Assembly (NCBI GenBank): GCA_030590165.1
Contig: JAUUZA010000022.1
Coordinates: 1 to 10,355 of the forward strand
Reading direction: 5' to 3'
Length of the DNA stretch: 10,355 nt
Origin: Candidatus Altarchaeota archaeon
GTDB taxonomy: Archaea; SpSt-1190
The notes below the pieces were generated by a model. It searched no databases. It had not been told where the DNA came from and saw only the letters and a program-made list of their open reading frames with translations. Both the position numbers and the translations under genes were made by a program. How positions within the stretch are numbered: the stretch's first letter is position 1; the number at the start of each line of letters is the position of its first letter. Below are positions 5,752 to 10,355 of this stretch, piece after piece.

Positions 5752-6681
5752 ATGAAGAATGCATATCTAGAAATTATTGAAAATTGTAATTTAAAATGTT
5801 CTTTTTGTTCTAGGGGTGACAGAAAAGGCATTTACGATAAAAAGTTTTTAGAAGGCATAATGAAAATGTATTATGATAAAGGATTTAAAAAATTAATTTT
5901 TACTGGTGGTGAACCGCTACTTCATCCTGATTTAGATGAATTAATTAGTTTTGCAAGGCAGTTTGAATTTGAACTTGCAATGCAAACTAATGGTATTTTG
6001 TTGACAAAAAATAGAGTAAAGGAACTTAAAAAAGCAGGACTTGACCAAATTTTAATATCCATTCATTCACATCTTTCTTTTGTAGAAGATGAAATAATGT
6101 CTGGAAAGAATGTTTTGGAGAAACAATTGAAGGGGCTTGTTAATGCAAATGAGGAAGGAATCACTTGTTTTTTAACTTTAGTCATTACTAAACATAATTA
6201 TAAGAAATTTCCTGATTTTTGTGAATTTATGATTTCAAAATATCCTTTTGTCAAACATTTTTCGTTTAATTTTGTTGATCCTGTTGGGAGAGCCAAAGGA
6301 AATAAAAATGAAGTCCCAAAATATGTTGATATTGAAGTGCCTTTGGGTAGGGCACTTTTCAAATTAAAAAAAGCTAATAAAACGTTTAGGGTGGAGAGGG
6401 TTCCATTGTGTTATATGCTGGAGTTTGCAGAATATTCAACCGAACTTAGAAGAATTATTACTAAAGAACCTTCAATAGTTTATAGAGAAGAAGGGCGAAT
6501 TCATTATGTTGGGGATTACTTTAAAGCTGAATATATGAAAGGAAAGGCGTGCGAAGCATGTTGGCTTAATAGAATTTGTCCGGGAGTAAATAAAAAATAT
6601 GTAAATATTTATGGGATGAGTGAAGTTTATCCAATTTTTATTAAACCAGATAAGATTGTTGAAAAAGCAGGTGTTGATTAG
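5752..6681 (+). CDS. Radical SAM enzyme, first of a translationally coupled pair
   Basis: This is a 309-residue radical SAM protein. Cys12, Cys16 and Cys19 (CNLKCSFC) form the catalytic cluster site and GGEP is at 52-55. Its C-terminus has Cys220 in VPLC and Cys267/270/276 (CEACWLNRICPG), then Tyr283, Gly288 and Pro294. This is the same four-cysteine auxiliary layout as the genes at 4382, 6681 and 8140. Residues 173-191 (FNFVDPVGRAKG to VPKY) match the minus-strand enzyme (FNLFDPIGQAEK to LPKY) closely, making those two the nearest relatives here. Unlike the other three it lacks the HD-x-L-x(3)-PG motif in the middle of the barrel, having MSGKNVLEK instead, which may mean another substrate. 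Its stop TAG shares one base with the next start. The ATG at 5752 is chosen because it gives the usual distance to the first cysteine. Confidence 0.9.
   Translation: MKNAYLEIIENCNLKCSFCSRGDRKGIYDKKFLEGIMKMYYDKGFKKLIFTGGEPLLHPDLDELISFARQFEFELAMQTNGILLTKNRVKELKKAGLDQILISIHSHLSFVEDEIMSGKNVLEKQLKGLVNANEEGITCFLTLVITKHNYKKFPDFCEFMISKYPFVKHFSFNFVDPVGRAKGNKNEVPKYVDIEVPLGRALFKLKKANKTFRVERVPLCYMLEFAEYSTELRRIITKEPSIVYREEGRIHYVGDYFKAEYMKGKACEACWLNRICPGVNKKYVNIYGMSEVYPIFIKPDKIVEKAGVD
6669..6673 (+). promoter_or_regulatory. Shine-Dalgarno site inside the upstream gene, for the GTG at 6681
   Basis: AGGTG lies within the last codons of the preceding rSAM gene, 7 nt before the GTG at 6681. It decides the start of the next gene and, with the TAGTG overlap of stop and start, indicates translational coupling. 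Confidence 0.65.
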
Positions 6682-8177
6682 TGGAAGAAAGATTTTTCAA
6701 GAAAGCAATAATACTTACAGGTTTTGGTTGTAATCTTCATTGTATATTTTGTCTTCAGGAAAAAAGAACACCTGCATTTTTTACTAAAGAAAAGATATTA
6801 AAAGAAATTTTGCAGAGAAGGCAGGAAGGTGCTGATTGGTTAATATTAACGGGAGGTGAAGCTACCATTCACCCAAATTTTTTTGACTTCATCGCTTTTG
6901 GAAAAAAAATTGGATACGAGAGGATACAAGTAATAACAAATGGTAGGATGTTTTCAAGTGAAAGATTTGCTAGTATAGCGGCGATAGCTGGACTTACTGA
7001 AGAAACAGTAAGTTTTCACGGTTCCACTCCTCAAAAACATGATGCCTTGACGAGAGTTCCTGGAAGTTTTGAAGATGCAAAAAAAGGAGTAAAAAATTGT
7101 AATAAATATGGAATTAAGCTTAGTTTCAATACGGCAATAAATAAGCTCAATAGTTTAGACCTAGGGAATATTGTAAAGTTTATTCACAATGACCTTGGGT
7201 TTGAGCATGTTGATTATGATATAATTGGGACGGCTCCAAGTGGTGGTGCTTGGAAACATAAACTCCTCCCAAAACATGATGACGTAAAACAGGGGATAAA
7301 ACAAGCGTGTGAATTTGGGGAAAGGAACAATATTGTAATTTGGGTTACAAGAACTCCAATTCAAGATATGCCCAAGGGATATGAATATCATAAAGAACCG
7401 TGGGAAGTAATAACTCATGACACACTTGCTATGTGGGATATTATATGGCGAGAGGACAGAATTTGTGATTTGTTGAAGTGTGAATTTTGTGAGGCAGGTC
7501 CCTTCTGTTTTCACCTAAAAAATATTGTTAAAAATAAGAATGCAGGAAAATTGGATTATGTTCAAGGTAAGAATATGTTTCCTATTTCAAAGAAATGGAC
7601 AAAAAAGTTTCGTGTCGAAACACTAGAAGAAATAAAAGAAGTTAAGAAAGAAGGGTTTATTCCCTTTGTGAGGGTTGTTTTTGATGGTCTTAATAATAAA
7701 TGGGAGGAGGTAGTAAAAAAGATTGAAGATTTTGAAAAAACAGGAATTGATGTTGAACTTGAGTTTCAAATTAATAAAAAGTCAATAGAGAGGATTGAAG
7801 ATGCAAAAAAATATAAGGTTTTATTTTCTCCCACAAATCCATACAAATATGTTAAGTATAGTTTTGAAACTTCAAATATACTTCATGACACAACAGATTC
7901 ACTACTTCCTTTATGTAAGATTTTTGAATTAGTGAAGGGTCCTTGGATTAATGTTCCTCTTTGTTTGAAGGAGGGAAAATCAAAGGAGTATTGGGTGAAT
8001 CTTGATGATTTTAATAAGGAAGGAAAACCAATTCCAAGAGAGGTTGTTAATAGAATGGTTGAAGACGTAAGAGTTTATCCTTGGGAGTGTGACAAATGTT
8101 CACTTAAAGATAACTGTCCTGGTTTCTTTGGGGATTATGTCAAACTTTTTGGTTTCGATAAAGTTTTCGTTCGTTAA
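6681..8177 (+). CDS. Enlarged radical SAM enzyme with two C-terminal cysteine clusters
   Basis: At 498 residues this is about 190 longer than its three relatives. Cys17, Cys21 and Cys24 (CNLHCIFC) bind the catalytic cluster; the SAM motif is GGEA (58-61) instead of GGEP. HDALTRVPGSF is at 120-130. A first cysteine group follows at Cys262, 267, 270 and 276 (CEFCEAGPFC). An inserted region of about 130 residues without recognised motifs leads to a second group, Cys428 (VPLC) with Cys470/473/479 (CDKCSLKDNCPGFF), and the usual Tyr486/Gly491 tail. So it could carry three iron-sulfur clusters in total. The N-terminal barrel is complete and the C-terminal half lacks a CxxxCxxC, so this is an extension or partial domain duplication and not two full enzymes. 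The start is fixed by AGGTG and coupling to the previous gene. The 3' end overlaps the convergent gene by 38 bp. Confidence 0.9.
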   Translation: MEERFFKKAIILTGFGCNLHCIFCLQEKRTPAFFTKEKILKEILQRRQEGADWLILTGGEATIHPNFFDFIAFGKKIGYERIQVITNGRMFSSERFASIAAIAGLTEETVSFHGSTPQKHDALTRVPGSFEDAKKGVKNCNKYGIKLSFNTAINKLNSLDLGNIVKFIHNDLGFEHVDYDIIGTAPSGGAWKHKLLPKHDDVKQGIKQACEFGERNNIVIWVTRTPIQDMPKGYEYHKEPWEVITHDTLAMWDIIWREDRICDLLKCEFCEAGPFCFHLKNIVKNKNAGKLDYVQGKNMFPISKKWTKKFRVETLEEIKEVKKEGFIPFVRVVFDGLNNKWEEVVKKIEDFEKTGIDVELEFQINKKSIERIEDAKKYKVLFSPTNPYKYVKYSFETSNILHDTTDSLLPLCKIFELVKGPWINVPLCLKEGKSKEYWVNLDDFNKEGKPIPREVVNRMVEDVRVYPWECDKCSLKDNCPGFFGDYVKLFGFDKVFVR

Positions 8178-9069
8178 GTAATGAAGAATCAGTTATAGGC
8201 ATAATTTCTTCATCTCCGTAAATACTGAGGTATTTTTCCCAAATACCGTCACATTCTTCTTTTGCTATACATTTCTCACATCTTTTAAGGAAGATTTTTC
8301 CCCTTCTTATTTCTTCCTTATTTGGAATTTCCTTCTGATTTAAAATTATGAGTTCATAGTTCCCGGCATATTTTTTCAAAGAATTGCGTAGTATACATAG
8401 AGGTATTGAGATGATGCAGTTAGGAAGATTTTTTGAGTTTTGAATTCCTTTATTAAAATATTTTTCAACGTCTGTGTATTTTGGTAAAAGTATTTTGGCT
8501 TTTTTTTCTGCTTGCCCAATTGGGTCAAATAAATTGAATACGATTTGATCAACGTTTAATTTTGAAAAAAGCTGAAGCATTTCAGGAATATTTTTGTAAT
8601 TTTGTTTAGTAATTGTTGTTTGTGTGTCTAATCCAATATTTTTTATTTCTCTTATTTTTTTTACGATTATTAAACCTGATAGAACTTGTTTGAAACTTCC
8701 GGGAGTTCGAGTGAGTGAATCATGGGTGAAAGCGTCAGCTCCGTGAATTGAAATTTTAAATTTAGTGAGACCTGCATTCACTAATTTCTTGGCATAATTA
8801 GGAAGTGAGAGCATTCTTCCATTCGTCGTTATTTCAATATTTTTAAATCCAACTTTTTTTGCCATGGCAATCATTTCAAATAATTTAGGATTGAGAGTTG
8901 GTTCCCCAAGTGAAAAATCAATAATATCATAGGTTTTTGAAGCTTTTTTAAAATCTTGGAGGGTATGTTTAATTTTAGGTCGCTTTTGAGTTTCCATACA
9001 AAAAATACAATTATTATTACACCCTATTCCAGTTTGAACTGTAAATACTTTTTTTCGTTCATTCTTCAT
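8140..9069 (-). CDS. Radical SAM enzyme coupled to a surface protein gene
   Basis: This 309-residue radical SAM protein lies on the minus strand. Cys17, Cys21 and Cys24 (CNNNCIFC) are the catalytic cluster ligands. The GGEP motif is altered to SLGEP (53-57), losing one glycine. HDSLTRTPGSF is at 116-126. The C-terminal group is Cys225 (IPLC) with Cys264/267/273 (CEKCIAKEECDG), then Tyr280, Gly285 and a PI end, as in the genes at 4382, 5752 and 6681. The ATG at 9069 follows the TAG stop of the surface protein gene with no gap, so the two are co-transcribed and probably coupled. This suggests the surface protein or a peptide encoded upstream as its partner, or that the whole region forms one system with two arms. 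The 3' end overlaps the large convergent rSAM gene by 38 bp. Confidence 0.88.
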   Translation of the reverse strand: MKNERKKVFTVQTGIGCNNNCIFCMETQKRPKIKHTLQDFKKASKTYDIIDFSLGEPTLNPKLFEMIAMAKKVGFKNIEITTNGRMLSLPNYAKKLVNAGLTKFKISIHGADAFTHDSLTRTPGSFKQVLSGLIIVKKIREIKNIGLDTQTTITKQNYKNIPEMLQLFSKLNVDQIVFNLFDPIGQAEKKAKILLPKYTDVEKYFNKGIQNSKNLPNCIISIPLCILRNSLKKYAGNYELIILNQKEIPNKEEIRRGKIFLKRCEKCIAKEECDGIWEKYLSIYGDEEIMPITDSSLLNERKLYRNQKV

Positions 9070-10355
9070 CTAAATCATCTTTTCATCGAGAATAACCCCA
9101 AGTCCCATGAGTGCTGCGATGATTAAAAGGTCAATGAAAATTCGTCCAATTGTTAATCCTTGACCGATACTTTTTATTAAAGATTCGACTGTTTCTTCAA
9201 CAGTAAGTCCACCATAAGAAAGACGAACTGTAAATTCTTTTTGAGAAGGAGTGAAAGTGAATTTACCAAATGTATTTGTTGTATAATTCTCAATAGTACC
9301 GTCTTCATAAATTACTGAAACAATAAGGTCTTCAATTGGACCTAAGAGTGTTGAATTCACTAATACTATATATTCATCTTCAAATAATTCAACACTAAGA
9401 ATTATTTCTTCGATTGCGTTTTCTGCTTCGTCTGAACTTGCATTAATTCCTTTTATTGGTACTGTTGAACATTTATTTACTCCGTCTACTTTGGCACAAA
9501 GTGAGACGTCCCATTCATCTATTTTTAGTGGGCAAAAACTGAAATCGATATTAAGTTTACCTCCGACATTTAGATTATGAGGGAAGTTTATGTCTGATAA
9601 AAGTGAATAAGTAAGTTCTGAGAGAGAAAAACCTGATGCACTTGCGGCAGTAATTGGAGCAACAATTGAACCTGTATTTTCAACAGTAAATCTTACATCA
9701 CCACAGCTTCCGACATTGATTTCCTTTGAATTAGGAGCAGTTAGTGAAACAACTACGCTTTGTGGGGTAGCTGGTGGGGTGGTTGTTGTTGTGTCGTCAT
9801 CGTCGTCAGTGGTGGTGTCTTCTATAGTAACTTCTCTAATTTCAAATGCAACACCACTAATCCATTCTGCATCCGAAATGACTGAATCAGAATCTTCAAT
9901 TGTGAAAGTGTGGGGTTCAACACCTGCTGATCCACATTCACCTGAAGTTTTCCAAGTTTCAAGACATTCTTGATTTCCTGACAAATTGAAGTCTTCACAA
10001 ACATAAAGACAAAGTTTTTGTGAAGTACCGACACCTGTACCGCCTTCAAATTCTATACTAGCTGGTACTCCTGTTACTGAAAAATTGAAAGCAAATAAAT
10101 CTGTAACTGGTTCTGACCCCGGCATTTCATGGTATAAATAAGTAGTAATGTCTTTAGGGGTGCCTTTACCGTCTGCGCTGCCTTCGTAAAAGAAAGTGAT
10201 ACTTGGTTTATATGTTGAAATAGTTAGATTATGTTTAATATACCATTGATCAACTTGGAAGGTTGGCGTTTCAATTTCAATATTATAAGGGGCTGAAGTA
10301 GTTATTTTTTCCATACCCGAATCTTGATTTCTTGAATAGAAATCATCATCAGTAT
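9070..10355 (-). CDS. Surface protein with acidic/Thr linker and C-terminal membrane anchor (5' end outside window)
   Basis: The frame on the minus strand is open for 13 further codons beyond the ATG at 10314 to the window edge, and no ribosome site or signal peptide precedes that ATG, so the gene very likely starts outside. Counting from that Met, residues 1-160 are beta-rich with Cys102, 106, 117 and 127. A low-complexity linker of Thr and Asp follows (about 163-181, with a run of five Asp). Residues 185-290 resemble a CARDB or Ig-like fold (the NTGSIVAP segment is typical) with Cys204, 261, 273 and 282. A further beta domain (305-375) contains an NYT sequon, and a transmembrane helix lies at 391-408 before a short charged tail. 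Even cysteine numbers fit disulfides outside the cell. It is probably an archaeal cell-surface protein; a binding partner cannot be named. Confidence 0.85.
   Translation of the reverse strand, partial: TDDDFYSRNQDSGMEKITTSAPYNIEIETPTFQVDQWYIKHNLTISTYKPSITFFYEGSADGKGTPKDITTYLYHEMPGSEPVTDLFAFNFSVTGVPASIEFEGGTGVGTSQKLCLYVCEDFNLSGNQECLETWKTSGECGSAGVEPHTFTIEDSDSVISDAEWISGVAFEIREVTIEDTTTDDDDDTTTTTPPATPQSVVVSLTAPNSKEINVGSCGDVRFTVENTGSIVAPITAASASGFSLSELTYSLLSDINFPHNLNVGGKLNIDFSFCPLKIDEWDVSLCAKVDGVNKCSTVPIKGINASSDEAENAIEEIILSVELFEDEYIVLVNSTLLGPIEDLIVSVIYEDGTIENYTTNTFGKFTFTPSQKEFTVRLSYGGLTVEETVESLIKSIGQGLTIGRIFIDLLIIAALMGLGVILDEKMI

Noticed and set aside
7161-7514. Minus-strand 117-codon frame inside the large rSAM gene
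   Set aside because: The plus strand encodes conserved rSAM sequence including a cysteine group here. The opposite frame has no start signal or recognisable feature.
9716-10049. Two overlapping small frames (plus 9716-9973, minus 9822-10049) in the surface protein gene
   Set aside because: Both are low-complexity shadows of the Thr/Asp linker and adjacent domain of the surface protein.

Overview
The window is AT-rich, tightly packed DNA that looks archaeal, perhaps from a small-genome DPANN-type lineage (inference). The signs are TATA-like boxes about 25 bp upstream of several start codons that lack a Shine-Dalgarno site, GGTG-type ribosome sites before others, overlapping gene ends, and a surface protein with an acidic/threonine linker and a C-terminal membrane anchor. 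No 16S gene, tRNA or other taxonomic marker is present.

The dominant content is seven radical SAM (rSAM) genes in about 9 kb, clustered around one small, very unusual histidine-rich exported peptide. On the plus strand, left to right: the 3' part of an HxsB-like rSAM/SPASM maturase (to 1090); a 114-aa precursor with a signal peptide and a run of His-x-Ser/Thr triplets ending in a CSCGC tail (1125-1469); two tandem paralogous rSAM/SPASM enzymes (1487-2548 and 2551-3609); and a membrane-anchored or secreted protein of unknown family with six cysteines (3637-4326). After these comes a second type of rSAM gene (4382-5335), then a short membrane protein on the minus strand (5300-5716). Next is a translationally coupled pair of rSAM genes (5752-6681 and 6681-8177), the second being an enlarged form with an extra cysteine cluster. 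On the minus strand at the right are an rSAM gene of the same second type (8140-9069) and, directly upstream of it, a large surface protein (9070 to the window edge).

The left half is best read as a His-Xaa-Ser (HXS) type peptide-modification locus: an HxsA-like substrate beside HxsB. The HXS system is known from comparative genomics; to my knowledge its product is not well characterised. What stands out here is the archaeal setting, the tandem SPASM pair directly downstream of the precursor, and four further rSAM enzymes. These four share a C-terminal signature (Pro-Leu/Tyr-Cys, then CxxCxxxxxCxG and a Tyr/Gly/Pro tail) that resembles what I recall of HxsC. A working model (inference) is that the peptide is modified in the cytoplasm by several rSAM enzymes and then exported, with the membrane and surface proteins as possible partners or additional substrates. 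Both large terminal genes are cut by the window edges.
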